Shown in pieces: positions 39,811-50,486 of a stretch of DNA of 64,000 bases. The stretch comes from Amycolatopsis lexingtonensis (GTDB taxonomy: Bacteria > Actinomycetota > Actinomycetes > Mycobacteriales > Pseudonocardiaceae), in the NCBI RefSeq assembly GCF_014873755.1, contig NZ_JADBEG010000001.1, positions 6,670,501 to 6,734,500 of the forward strand. Reading direction: 5' to 3'. The notes under the pieces were generated by a model that did no database searches, was not told where the DNA came from, and saw only the letters and a program-made list of their open reading frames with translations. A program made the translations under genes and the position numbers. Positions within the stretch are counted from its first letter, which is position 1. Every line of letters starts with the position of its first letter.

Positions 39811-39883
39811 TAGCGGTGGCCGGACTTGAACCGGCGACACAGCGATTATGAGCCGCTTGCTCTGCCAACTGAGCTACACCGCC
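39811..39883 (-). tRNA. trnM: tRNA-Met (anticodon CAT, elongator)
   Basis: A 73-base cloverleaf has acceptor GGCGGTG pairing with CACCGCT (a terminal G-T pair). The anticodon loop is CTCATAA with CAT, and the T-arm is GGTTCAAGTCC. The D-arm TAGCTCAGTTGGCAGAGC and the absence of the three G-C pairs of initiator tRNA in the anticodon stem indicate the elongator form. Confidence 0.95.
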
Positions 39884-39933
39884 CTTACATGACCCAAGCC
39901 GCGACACGCAGGCGTGACGCGGCTGAGGTCGAG

Positions 39934-40006
39934 AGCCCCTTTACGGAATCGAACCGTAGACCTTCTCCTTACCATGGAGACGCTCTGCCGACTGAGCTAA
40001 AGGGGC
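39934..40006 (-). tRNA. trnT: tRNA-Thr (anticodon GGT)
   Basis: A 73-base cloverleaf has acceptor GCCCCTT pairing with AAGGGGC, the anticodon loop ATGGTAA with GGT, and the T-arm GGTTCGATTCC. CCA is not encoded. It lies 50 bp upstream of tRNA-Met on the same strand. Confidence 0.95.
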
Positions 40007-40086
40007 CTGGCCTCTCGCGAGGACTTGGAAAGATTAGCAAGGGCCGTCACCCGCCCGTGCAACCGGGGTCCCCTTAGCACGAAACC

Positions 40087-42741
40087 TCAGGTCAGCAGGG
40101 TCAAGACGGTCTCGGAGTGGCGTCCCGGCGAGCGCGCGGTGCGGGCCTGCAGCCACGCCTCCAGGCGGTCTTCCGGCAGCGGCCGCGAGATCAGGTAGCC
40201 CTGGGCGACGTCGCAGCCCATCGCCTCCAGCTGGTCGCGCGCGACGTCCTCCTCGACGCCTTCCGCCACCACCGTCAGCCCGAGCGAGTGGCCGAGTTCG
40301 ACGATCGAGCGCACCACCGCGAGGTCACCGAGGTCGGTGCCCATGCCGAGGACGAAGCTCTTGTCGATCTTGACCTGGTCGACCGGCAGCTGCCGCAGGT
40401 ACGCCAGCGACGAGTAGCCCGTGCCGAAGTCGTCCACCGCCAGCACGATGCCCAGCGAGTGCAGCTCGCGCAGGATCGGCAGCGCCTTCTGCGGGTCGGA
40501 CATCACACCGGACTCGGTCAGCTCGAACGTCAGCAGCTCCGGCGGGATGCCGTGGTGCTCCAGCTCGCGGGCGACCTTGTTCGGGAAGTCCTCGTCGGCC
40601 AGGTTCCGCACCGACAGGTTGACCGCGACCGAGATCCGCAGACCTTCGTCGAGCCACTTGCGGCAGCGCTTGAGCGCTTCGCCGAGCACGAACGACGTCA
40701 GCACGCCGATCAGGCCGGCCGCTTCGATGGCCGGGACGAACTCGTCCGGGCCGAGCCGCCCGAACTCCGGGTGCACCCAGCGGACGAGCGCCTCGACGCC
40801 GGCCACCTGCCGGTTCGGCAGCGTGATCTTCGGCTGGTAGTGGACGCTGACCTGGCCGTCCTCGAGGGACTGCCGGAACTGCGTGACCATCTGGAAGCGG
40901 CGCAGGAAGATCTGGCCCATGCTCGGCACGTAGCCGCGGACCTCTTCGCCGCCCTTGGTCGCGCGGACGGCGACGTCGGCGCGCTGCAGCAGGCCTTCGA
41001 TGTCGACGACGTCGCCCGACTCCTCCGGGGTCGTCGTCGCGTAGCCGATCATCGCGTTCGCCTCGACCGAGAGCCGGTCGACCGGGTACGGCGCGGAAAG
41101 CCCTTCGCGCAGCCGTTCCGCCGCGTGGTGGGCGTCCTCGGGCGGGCAGCCGGCGAGCAGGGCCGCGAAGGACGCGCCTTCCAGCCGGGCGAGCGGGACG
41201 TCGGGGCCGAGCGCGTCGCGGATGCGGCGGGCGGCGGCGATGACCATCCGGTCGGCCCAGGCGTAGCCCAGCGCGTCGCTGACCGTGGAGAAGACGTCGA
41301 GGTCGATGCGGAGCACCACGGCGTTGCCGAAGTCCCGCAGCGGTTCCTTCGCCACCTGCCGGAAGCCCAGCCGGTTGAGGTGCCCGGTGAGCGGGTCGTG
41401 GTAGGCGTCGTGGCGCAGCGTCGCCAGCAGCCGCCGGTTGTCCAGCGACGTCGCGAGGTGGCTGGCCATCGTGCCGAGCAGCTGGACGTCGTACTTGCCG
41501 AAGCCGCGCCAGCGGGACAGCCGGTCGTGCGCCTCGACGACGCCGAGCAGCTGGTTCGCGCTGCGCAGCGGGACGACGAGCGCCTCCTGCGCGCCGCGGT
41601 CGAGCAGCGCCGCCCGGACGTCGGGGTTGGCCTCGGTGATCCGGAAGTGCCGGACGTGCGCGCCGGGCAGCCGCAGCAGCGGGTCGTCGGCGGCGGGGTC
41701 GGCGGGCGGCAGGTCGTCGCCCGCGACGACGACGCGCAGCGGGTCCTTCGCCTCCAGCCGCAGCCGCAGCACCACGCGGCCGGCGGCGAGCTGGTCCTTG
41801 ATGCGCTCGGCGATCGTCGCCCACTCGCGGACGTCGACGCCGCCGACGAGCTCGTCGGCGCGACCGGCCGGGCGGGCCGCGGCCAGCTGGCCGGAGCGGG
41901 CGACCATCAGGCTGACGTCGGAGAGCGCTTCCATGTCCCGCTGCTCGCGCAGCAGGTCCGAATAGGCCCAATACAGCGCCGTCAGGCCGAGGAAGACCGC
42001 GAGGACCAGCGGCCACGCCTTGGGCGTGTTCGAAATGACGAGGTAACCGGAGAGGCCGACGGACGCGTTGACGAACCCGACGACCAGGATCCGCGCGGTG
42101 AGCCGGACCGCGGTGCTGACCCGCATCCGGCGCCGCAGCACGCGGACCGCGGCCAGCGCGAGCAGGGTGCTCACCAGCGGCGCGGTCAGGGTGCCCGCCA
42201 GCGCGGCGACCCACGGGAACTGGTCCCCGCCACCGGCGCCGACGGCGTACTTGACCAGCCCGGCGACGGCGAACGCGCCGGTGATCTCCAGCAGGAACGC
42301 GCCCGCGTTGTAGAGGACGCGGCCGGCGACCTTCCGCGCGAGCAGCGTGCCGATGCCGGCGACCAGGTGCGCGGCCAGCACGACTTCGAACGGCGCGATG
42401 AAGAACCCGATGACGAGCGGGATCTCGGTGAAGGAGATGGTCCACGAGATGCCGCTGCGGACGTCGACGTTGATGCCGAGCTGCTCGGCGAGCAGGAACG
42501 CGACGGCGAGCACTGGCCCGATCCACAGCAGCTTGCTGTCCCAGTGGAACGGTTGCCACGAGCCGACGGCGAACGCGGCGACGAGACCCAGGCTCAAGAC
42601 GGCGAACGTGTACGCGCGGAACCGGCGTTCGTCCGTGCGGGCTTCGGCGGAGGCGGCGGGTTGTGGTGGTGTCCCGGAAGCGGCTCCCGGCCCGGGCTGC
42701 GCCTGCGCGACGGCGTCGCCGTGGGCGTTGGTGTCCGGCAT
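40087..42741 (-). CDS. Membrane c-di-GMP phosphodiesterase (MASE-like, GAF-like, degenerate GGDEF, EAL)
   Basis: This encodes 884 residues from an ATG at 42741 with GGGAGGGAAGG upstream. Roughly residues 40-310 carry about eight membrane spans, then a GAF-like region (to ~430), a GGDEF domain (~430-590) and an EAL domain (~610-860). The GGDEF motif is degenerate (LEGASF), so cyclase activity is unlikely. EAL residues are intact: EALVRW, NLSVRN, ELTESG, DDFGTGYSS, VKIDKSF, EGVE and QGYLISRPL. It is predicted to hydrolyse c-di-GMP in response to an envelope or cytoplasmic signal. Confidence 0.9.
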   Translation of the reverse strand: MPDTNAHGDAVAQAQPGPGAASGTPPQPAASAEARTDERRFRAYTFAVLSLGLVAAFAVGSWQPFHWDSKLLWIGPVLAVAFLLAEQLGINVDVRSGISWTISFTEIPLVIGFFIAPFEVVLAAHLVAGIGTLLARKVAGRVLYNAGAFLLEITGAFAVAGLVKYAVGAGGGDQFPWVAALAGTLTAPLVSTLLALAAVRVLRRRMRVSTAVRLTARILVVGFVNASVGLSGYLVISNTPKAWPLVLAVFLGLTALYWAYSDLLREQRDMEALSDVSLMVARSGQLAAARPAGRADELVGGVDVREWATIAERIKDQLAAGRVVLRLRLEAKDPLRVVVAGDDLPPADPAADDPLLRLPGAHVRHFRITEANPDVRAALLDRGAQEALVVPLRSANQLLGVVEAHDRLSRWRGFGKYDVQLLGTMASHLATSLDNRRLLATLRHDAYHDPLTGHLNRLGFRQVAKEPLRDFGNAVVLRIDLDVFSTVSDALGYAWADRMVIAAARRIRDALGPDVPLARLEGASFAALLAGCPPEDAHHAAERLREGLSAPYPVDRLSVEANAMIGYATTTPEESGDVVDIEGLLQRADVAVRATKGGEEVRGYVPSMGQIFLRRFQMVTQFRQSLEDGQVSVHYQPKITLPNRQVAGVEALVRWVHPEFGRLGPDEFVPAIEAAGLIGVLTSFVLGEALKRCRKWLDEGLRISVAVNLSVRNLADEDFPNKVARELEHHGIPPELLTFELTESGVMSDPQKALPILRELHSLGIVLAVDDFGTGYSSLAYLRQLPVDQVKIDKSFVLGMGTDLGDLAVVRSIVELGHSLGLTVVAEGVEEDVARDQLEAMGCDVAQGYLISRPLPEDRLEAWLQARTARSPGRHSETVLTLLT

Positions 42742-43041
42742 CCGACCTTCCCTCCCGGCTTGTCCACCGGTGCTGATTCGTGACTTCGGGTGTGGACAAG
42801 GGCCATACCGTACCCCGGAGGGCGTACCCGTGTCCCTTTCGAGACAGTAGGAGATCACCCCAGGGTTAACAATGCCTCGAACGCGCTGACCTGCGTGGAC
42901 CAAGGGGTGAAACAGTGTGGTAACCGAGGCTGCGCCTCGGGCCGGGGGCTCCGCCACCCGGAACCCCCGAAATCGGGGGGGTGTGCGGCGCTCGGGTGGT
43001 TCTCTGCGCACAGGGGACCCGGTAGCGCTTGAATGTGCCCC
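42742..43041. other. Intergenic region with a chain of hairpins
   Basis: About 300 bp between divergent genes. It should hold both promoters. At 42925-42980 three inverted repeats lie in a row: CGAGGC/GCCTCG with a 3-base loop, CCGGGGGCTCC pairing imperfectly with GGAACCCCCG, and CCCCCGA/TCGGGGG. This G/C-rich series resembles dispersed intergenic palindromes of actinomycetes. No gene was seen. Confidence 0.45.
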
Positions 43042-43980
43042 ATGCACAGCGATGCGATCGCCACCGAACACGCGGCACGGCTCGCGGCGGTGGACTCCCT
43101 GCTCCCCGGCTCGATCCCGTTCGAGGCGGCCGAAAACGCCGTGGTCCTGGAGGTGGCGACGGGTGACTCCGCCGCGTCCGGGCTGGCTTCGCGCGTCCAG
43201 GTCGACCGCGACGCCCCCAACGCGCCCTGGCGCGCGCTGACCGAGCACCGCCTCGACCTCCAGCTCGCCGGACCCCGGCCGGCGGGCGCGCTCGACGCCC
43301 TCCTCACTCGATGGGATGAACATCTGCGCGCGGTCGCCGAGCACGGCGACACGGAGACCGCCGCGATCGTCCCCCGCGCGAGCCGGGACGCCGCCGGCGC
43401 GCGCGAAATGCTGCACCACGGCTTCGCGCCGCTGCGGGTGGTCGCCGTGCGGCCGTCCCAGCGGATGGTGCCGGCGACCCCGCTCGGCACCCCGGGGGTC
43501 AAGATCCGCCGCGGCGAGCCCGGCGACCTCGAAACCGCCGTGGCGCTCGGCATGGAGCTGCACTCCTACGACGCCCAGTACGGCACGGTGAACTGGCGCA
43601 CCGGCGTCGAGGACATCCTGGCCAAGGACCTGGCCGAGCAGCTGAACCGGCCCGAACCGCCACTGTGGATCGCCGAGCTGTACGGCCGCCCGCTCGGCAT
43701 GGTGAACGTCCAGCACCCCGGCGAGACCGGCTGGATCAGCGACCGGGTCGCGGCGGGCCGCGTCGGCTACCTGTCGTCGCTGGCGGTCGCGGAGACCGCG
43801 CGGTCCTCCGGCGTCGGCACCGCGCTGGCCGCGCACGCCCACCACGTCCTGGACGAGGAGGGCGCCGACGTCGTCCTGCTGCACCACGCGGCGGCGAACC
43901 CGCTGTCGACGCCGTTCTGGTACGCGCAGGGGTACCGGCCGTTGTGGACGTACTGGCAGCGCCGCCCGGCCGTTCGGTGA
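43042..43980 (+). CDS. GNAT-family acetyltransferase with N-terminal extra domain
   Basis: This encodes 312 residues from an ATG at 43042 (another ATG at 43033 is in frame). The first ~150 residues look like a degenerate GNAT half (REMLHHGFAPLRVV). The C-terminal half is a regular GNAT domain with VGYLSSLAVAETARSSGVGTALAAHAHHVL (acetyl-CoA loop R-x-x-G-x-G/A in the form RSSGVGTA) and the final FWYAQGYRPLW. A tandem-GNAT arrangement is likely. The substrate is unknown. Confidence 0.82.
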   Translation: MHSDAIATEHAARLAAVDSLLPGSIPFEAAENAVVLEVATGDSAASGLASRVQVDRDAPNAPWRALTEHRLDLQLAGPRPAGALDALLTRWDEHLRAVAEHGDTETAAIVPRASRDAAGAREMLHHGFAPLRVVAVRPSQRMVPATPLGTPGVKIRRGEPGDLETAVALGMELHSYDAQYGTVNWRTGVEDILAKDLAEQLNRPEPPLWIAELYGRPLGMVNVQHPGETGWISDRVAAGRVGYLSSLAVAETARSSGVGTALAAHAHHVLDEEGADVVLLHHAAANPLSTPFWYAQGYRPLWTYWQRRPAVR

Positions 43981-44050
43981 ACAAACGGAGGATTACCGGC
44001 GGCGCGCGGTCCTTATAGGCTGGCCCCCGCCAGAGCGAGGGGAGCCGGGA

Positions 44051-44905
44051 GTGAGCGACCAGCGGGATTCCGCGCCGAGAGCGCCCGAGGGCGTCGACAC
44101 CGAGAAGCCGTCCGCGGCCCGGATCTACGACTGGTACCTGGGCGGTACCCAGAACTGGGCCGTGGACCGCGAGTTCGGCAGGCGCATGGAGCAGCAGTGG
44201 CCGCTGGTGCGGCCCGGGTCCAAGCAGAACCGCGAGTTCATGAACCGCGCGGTCCGGGCGGCCCTGCGGGCCGGGATCCGGCAGTTCATCGATCTCGGCT
44301 CCGGCGTCCCGACGGCCGGCAACGTGCACGAGGTCGTCGAGGCCGAGCTGCCCGACGAGCACGACGCCAAGGTCGTCTACGTCGACTACGAGCCGGTCGC
44401 CGTGGCGCACGCGACGCTGATCCTCGAAGAGGGCGCGGCGACCGACTGGGCCGGCATCGTCCAGGCGGACATGCGGGACGCGAAGGCCGTCCTGCGCGCG
44501 GAGGAGACGAAGCGGCTCATCGACTTTTCGCAGCCGGTCTGCCTGATGATGATGGCCGTGCTGCACTTCGTCGGCCCGGACGACGACCCCGAGGGCATCC
44601 TCGCGGCGTACCGCGAAGCGCTCGCGCCCGGCAGCTGGCTGGCCATCTCGCAGATGAGCGAGGGCGACGGCAGCGGCGAGACGCTCGAAGGGCTGCGCTG
44701 GTTCGTCGAGCAGTACCGCAAGACCAGCAACCCGGTCTGGCTGCGCGACCGCGAAGAGATCGAGCCGCTGTTCGGCGACTGGCCACTGCTCGAACCCGGC
44801 ATCGTGCACCTGCCGGACTGGCGGCCCGACCGGAAGCTGAACGCGCTGGAGGCGGAAGCCCGCCCGTACGCCTGGTGCGGCATCGCGGCACGACCAGGCG
44901 GCTGA
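44051..44905 (+). CDS. DUF574/SAM-dependent methyltransferase
   Basis: This encodes 284 residues from a GTG at 44051 with GAGGGGAG upstream. It has the actinomycete-specific pattern of the S-adenosyl methyltransferase family (Methyltransf_19): PSAARIYDWYLGGTQNWAVDRE, NREFMNRAVRAALRAGIRQFIDLGSGVPT (SAM-binding GxG), VVYVDYEPVAVAHA and MMMAVLHFV. Many paralogues occur in streptomycetes and Amycolatopsis, with unknown substrates. A TAGGCT -10-like element near 44017 may be its promoter. Confidence 0.88.
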   Translation: MSDQRDSAPRAPEGVDTEKPSAARIYDWYLGGTQNWAVDREFGRRMEQQWPLVRPGSKQNREFMNRAVRAALRAGIRQFIDLGSGVPTAGNVHEVVEAELPDEHDAKVVYVDYEPVAVAHATLILEEGAATDWAGIVQADMRDAKAVLRAEETKRLIDFSQPVCLMMMAVLHFVGPDDDPEGILAAYREALAPGSWLAISQMSEGDGSGETLEGLRWFVEQYRKTSNPVWLRDREEIEPLFGDWPLLEPGIVHLPDWRPDRKLNALEAEARPYAWCGIAARPGG

Positions 44906-44920
44906 CCTGCGATTTTCGTG

Positions 44921-44935
44921 ATCGCTGTGGGCGAA
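44921..44935 (+). promoter_or_regulatory. ClgR-like operator upstream of lon
   Basis: The site reads ATCGC, 5 bases, GCGAA, 9 of 10 matches to the TTCGC-N5-GCGAA consensus of ClgR, the activator of clp and lon protease genes in actinobacteria. It lies 71 bp before the lon start. Confidence 0.5.
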
Positions 44936-45005
44936 CGCACCATCGGAAACAAACACACCCATCGGAGAGTTGAGCACAGCAGACTCAACTAACCGAGGAG
45001 TGCAC

Positions 45006-47408
<2,403 letters not shown>

Positions 47409-47429
47409 CCCCGAACGCCGCCACCCGAC

Positions 47430-47470
47430 GAACGGCCGGTTTCCCCTTCCCGCGGGGAAACCGGCCGTTC
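47430..47470. terminator. Bidirectional terminator after lon
   Basis: Perfect 17-bp arms (GAACGGCCGGTTTCCCC and its complement) with a 7-base loop lie between the convergent lon and methyltransferase genes. Confidence 0.82.
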
Positions 47471-47478
47471 GCGAGTGT

Positions 47479-48285
47479 TCAGAGCCGCCGGGCGGCGATC
47501 AGGTACCCGGTGCCGAGCCGGCCCGCGATCCCGCGCGCGACCGTCCGCTCCGGACGGTCCGGCCGGCGGACGAGCCGGTCGAACGGCGGCAGCAGCGCGG
47601 TGACGTCGTAGAAGAGCGTGTCCTCGGCCTGCAACCCGGCCCGCCACAGCTCGTGGCGCAGCCGCCGCGGCGGGTACGCCCGGATCCCGGTGCGGCGCGC
47701 CCCGTGCCGCCGCGGGACGTGAAAGGCCTCTTCGAGCCCGCCGAGCATCCGGCGAGCCGGCCAGTACAACCCCCATTCGACGAGCCGGTACGGACTGCGC
47801 GGGTTGAGCATGGTGACGACGACGAGCCCGCCGGGCCGGACCACCCGGGCGATTTCGTGCAGCGCGGGCCCGATGTCCACGTATTCGAGCACGCCCATCG
47901 CGAGCGCGATGTCGAAAGCGCCGTCGGCGAACGGCATTTCCCGGATGTCTCCGACGGAGAAGTCCGCACCTTTTCCGGCACGCCGCCGAGCCGCGTCGAC
48001 CATCGCGGCGGACCGGTCGCACCCGGTCACGGCGAAGTCCCCCGGCCGGTCGTCGAGCAGGTGCCGCACCATCATCCCCGGCCCGCACCCGACGTCGAGG
48101 AGCGCGCCGCCCGGGTGTTCCCGCAGCACCTGGTCGACGGCGTGGAGCCGCGAACGGTGGTACCGCGCGGTCGGCCCCGCCCCGGAATAGGCACCGGCGT
48201 AGTCGGCGACGAGCTCGGCATCGGCGTACTGGACCCGCACGAGCTGCTCGCGCGTCGGGTGTTCGAGCGTCCCGGGTACCGGCAT
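47479..48285 (-). CDS. Class I SAM-dependent methyltransferase
   Basis: This encodes 268 residues from an ATG at 48285, chosen because GGAGG lies 5-6 bases upstream (an in-frame GTG at 48297 is possible). SAM-binding motifs are clear: motif I LLDVGCGPGMMVRH, the acidic end of strand 2 in VTGCDRS, motif II/III FDIALAMGVLEYVD and the later VRPGGLVVVTM. This is a small-molecule methyltransferase layout; the substrate is unknown. Confidence 0.85.
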   Translation of the reverse strand: MPVPGTLEHPTREQLVRVQYADAELVADYAGAYSGAGPTARYHRSRLHAVDQVLREHPGGALLDVGCGPGMMVRHLLDDRPGDFAVTGCDRSAAMVDAARRRAGKGADFSVGDIREMPFADGAFDIALAMGVLEYVDIGPALHEIARVVRPGGLVVVTMLNPRSPYRLVEWGLYWPARRMLGGLEEAFHVPRRHGARRTGIRAYPPRRLRHELWRAGLQAEDTLFYDVTALLPPFDRLVRRPDRPERTVARGIAGRLGTGYLIAARRL

Positions 48286-48501
48286 GTGCACCTCCACTGG
48301 ATTGTCCCCTGCCCCCTGCAGGGGTCGGGTGGATCCCGCAGGCCGTTACCGATTCACGGAAATATTTCAAAATGCGAGCGAAAGGGCGAACGAATCTTCA
48401 CCCATTTCGCGGCACAATACCCGCCGAATCGTGTGGTCAATCGCAGTCGAGGTTATTCATCGACAATTCGCACAATCACGGCATAGCTGACGAACGACGA
48501 A

Positions 48502-48541
48502 AAAGCCCCGTGTCACGGCTCACATCGTGACACGGGGCTTT
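48502..48541 (-). terminator. Terminator after tRNA-Tyr
   Basis: Perfect 15-bp arms (AAAGCCCCGTGTCAC and its complement) with a 10-base loop lie 7 bp after the tRNA 3' end; on the minus strand TTTTCGTCG follows. Confidence 0.8.
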
Positions 48542-48548
48542 CCCGGGG

Positions 48549-48631
48549 TGGCGGGTGAGGGATTCGAACCCCCGTAGGCGTAAGCCAACTGGTTTACAGC
48601 CAGTCCCCTTTGGCCACTCGGGTAACCCGCC
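48549..48631 (-). tRNA. trnY: tRNA-Tyr (anticodon GTA)
   Basis: An 83-base class II tRNA with acceptor GGCGGGT pairing with ACCCGCC. The anticodon loop CTGTAAA contains GTA, the variable arm is long (around GGCTTACGCC), and the T-arm is GGTTCGAATCC. CCA is not encoded. Confidence 0.96.
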
Positions 48632-48760
48632 AAGGCCGGGCGAACCGGCCGGGGAGAAGCTTACCCAACCGTCCCGGACGGGGGTCAACCGGGATACCCA
48701 TCCCCCGGTGGGGGCTAGGCTGGGTGGCCCCTGACAAGCGAGTACGAGGTGTGAGGACAC

Positions 48761-49252
48761 GTGGCGGATCCCTCTTTCGACGTCGTGAGCAAGGTCGACC
48801 GCCAGGAGGTGGACAACGCGCTCAACCAGGCGAGCAAGGAGCTCGGAACGCGCTTCGACTTCCGCGGCACGGGCACGACGATCAACTGGTCCGGCGAGGA
48901 GGCGATCGCGATCGAGTCCGAGACCGAGGAGCGCGCCCTGGCCGCGGTCGAGGTCTTCAAGGAGAAGCTGATCAAGCGCAACATCTCCCTGAAGGCGTTC
49001 GAAGCGGGCGAGCCGGCCCTCTCGGGCAAGATCTACAAGATCGGCGGCAAGATCCTCCAGGGCATCGCTTCGGACAAGGCGAAGCAGATCGCGAAGTTCA
49101 TCCGCGACGAGGGCCCGAAGGGCGTCCAGGCCCAGATTCAGGGCGACCAGCTGCGGGTGTCGGGCAAGAAGAAGGACCAGCTGCAGGACGTGATCGCGTT
49201 GCTGAAGGGCAAGGACTTCGAGATCGCGCTGCAGTTCACGAACTACCGGTGA
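48761..49252 (+). CDS. yajQ: YajQ-family nucleotide (c-di-GMP)-binding protein
   Basis: This encodes 163 residues from a GTG at 48761 with GAGGA upstream. It has the full YajQ pattern: [60 protein letters not shown] and a final LQFTNYR. Some YajQ proteins bind c-di-GMP and act as regulators. The last codons overlap the left attachment site of the integrated element, and the stop codon TGA there comes from the element side, so the product is unchanged. Confidence 0.95.
   Translation: MADPSFDVVSKVDRQEVDNALNQASKELGTRFDFRGTGTTINWSGEEAIAIESETEERALAAVEVFKEKLIKRNISLKAFEAGEPALSGKIYKIGGKILQGIASDKAKQIAKFIRDEGPKGVQAQIQGDQLRVSGKKKDQLQDVIALLKGKDFEIALQFTNYR
49231..49248 (+). repeat. attL core of the integrated element
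   Basis: The 18-base core GCAGTTCACGAACTACCG occurs here within the last codons of yajQ (Gln-Phe-Thr-Asn-Tyr-Arg) and again, identically, at 56373-56390. The match continues past one mismatch into TGACG on both sides. Confidence 0.88.
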
Positions 49253-49283
49253 CGCACCCTCGTTGACCTGCGGGTATCTGGTT

Positions 49284-50486
49284 TCAGGTGCCCGTGGGTA
49301 CAACGTCGGTACAACCGAGCGCGGAGTCGACGAGCGTCCGCGTCTGGTCCACCGCGTCCGGCCAGTAGCCGACGTAGGTGTTGAGCGTCACCGTGGGCGT
49401 GGTGTGGCCCATCGCGAGCTGAACGGTCTTGACGTTGGCTCCGCCGAAGATCAGCACCGTGGCGAAGTAGTGCCGCAGGTCGCGCAAGCCGAAGCCCTCC
49501 GGCAGGCCAGCGGCCTTCACGGCCGGGCGCCAGATGTACGACCAGTCGGCCCGGTGGATCGGGCGGCCGTCGCCCCGGGTGAACACGAGGTTGGCGGGCC
49601 GCCGGATCGGCCGGCGGGGGTCGGTCTCGTCGTCGATCTCCTCCGGGACTGACCGGAACGTCTCCAGGTGGGCGCGCAGGGAGCCAGCGACCAGCGTCGG
49701 CAGCTCGTTGGCCCGGCGACTGGTCTTGGTCTTCGGCGGCGCGAGGTACGGTGTCCGGCCGGACACCACGGTGAGCTGGTGCCGGACCTCCACCTCCATC
49801 GCGTCGAAGTCGATCGCGTCCCGCTCCAGGCCGAAGATCTCGCCGCCTCGCCAGCCACAGCCAGCCGCCAGGTAGACGATCGGCCGGTAGCGCTCCGGCA
49901 GCGCGTCGTGAAGCGCATGGACCTCTTCGGGCCGCGCGATGTAGTACTGGGCGTCCTCGATCTCCGGCAGCCGAATGCCAACGCAGGGCGAGGTCCCGAT
50001 GCGCTTGTCGGCGACGGCCGCGTTGAACAGCGGGACGAGCGTTCCAAAGTAGACGACCGCGAGCGTGCTCGGAGCCAGCTTCGCGGCTCGATCCTTTACC
50101 CAGCCCCGAATGTGGGAGCTTCGGATCTGGGCGATCGGGAGGTCACCGAGCACCGGGACCAGGTGCCGGCGGATGACGCGCTCCGTGCGTTCGGCCGTAC
50201 TTGGGCGGTGTAGCAGCGTCTGCCGCCACTGGTCCGCGTAGTACTTGAACGTCAGCCGTCCGGCGCGGGGGTCGACGTACTGGCCGCGCGAGATGTCGGC
50301 GTGCATGTTCGCGTCGTGCCGGTCGGCGTCGGCGCGGCGCTCGAATAGCTCAGTACGGTCCTGACCGGTGTCCGGATCGACCCAGCGGACACGCCAGCGC
50401 TTACCGCGTCCGTGGCGCTTCGAGCGCAGCCTTTCGCCGGTCTCCGCGTCGCGTTTGCGCAGGTACCAAAGGTCGTCAACGGCCAT
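49284..50486 (-). CDS. int: Tyrosine recombinase/integrase of the element
   Basis: This encodes 400 residues from an ATG at 50486, overlapping the replication-gene end by 11 bp. The N-terminal arm-binding part has ARGRGKRW-like basic sequence, a SAM-like core-binding domain follows (LTFKYYADQWRQTLLHRPSTAERT), and the catalytic domain contains the first Arg (GCGWRGGEIFG), the box II segment LRDLRHYFAT, GHTTPTVTLN and the nucleophile Tyr in NTYVGYWP. The usual first His of box II is replaced here (RDLRH). It ends 35 bp inside attL, reading toward it, as typical for AICE integrases. It should excise and insert the element at yajQ. Confidence 0.93.
   Translation of the reverse strand: MAVDDLWYLRKRDAETGERLRSKRHGRGKRWRVRWVDPDTGQDRTELFERRADADRHDANMHADISRGQYVDPRAGRLTFKYYADQWRQTLLHRPSTAERTERVIRRHLVPVLGDLPIAQIRSSHIRGWVKDRAAKLAPSTLAVVYFGTLVPLFNAAVADKRIGTSPCVGIRLPEIEDAQYYIARPEEVHALHDALPERYRPIVYLAAGCGWRGGEIFGLERDAIDFDAMEVEVRHQLTVVSGRTPYLAPPKTKTSRRANELPTLVAGSLRAHLETFRSVPEEIDDETDPRRPIRRPANLVFTRGDGRPIHRADWSYIWRPAVKAAGLPEGFGLRDLRHYFATVLIFGGANVKTVQLAMGHTTPTVTLNTYVGYWPDAVDQTRTLVDSALGCTDVVPTGT
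49297..49313. repeat. Left-end GGTACA direct repeat pair (possible integrase arm site)
   Basis: Two GGTACA copies spaced 11 bp apart (start to start) lie inside the 3' end of int, 48 bp from attL. The same pair with the same spacing and orientation occurs near attR at 56263-56279. Confidence 0.45.
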
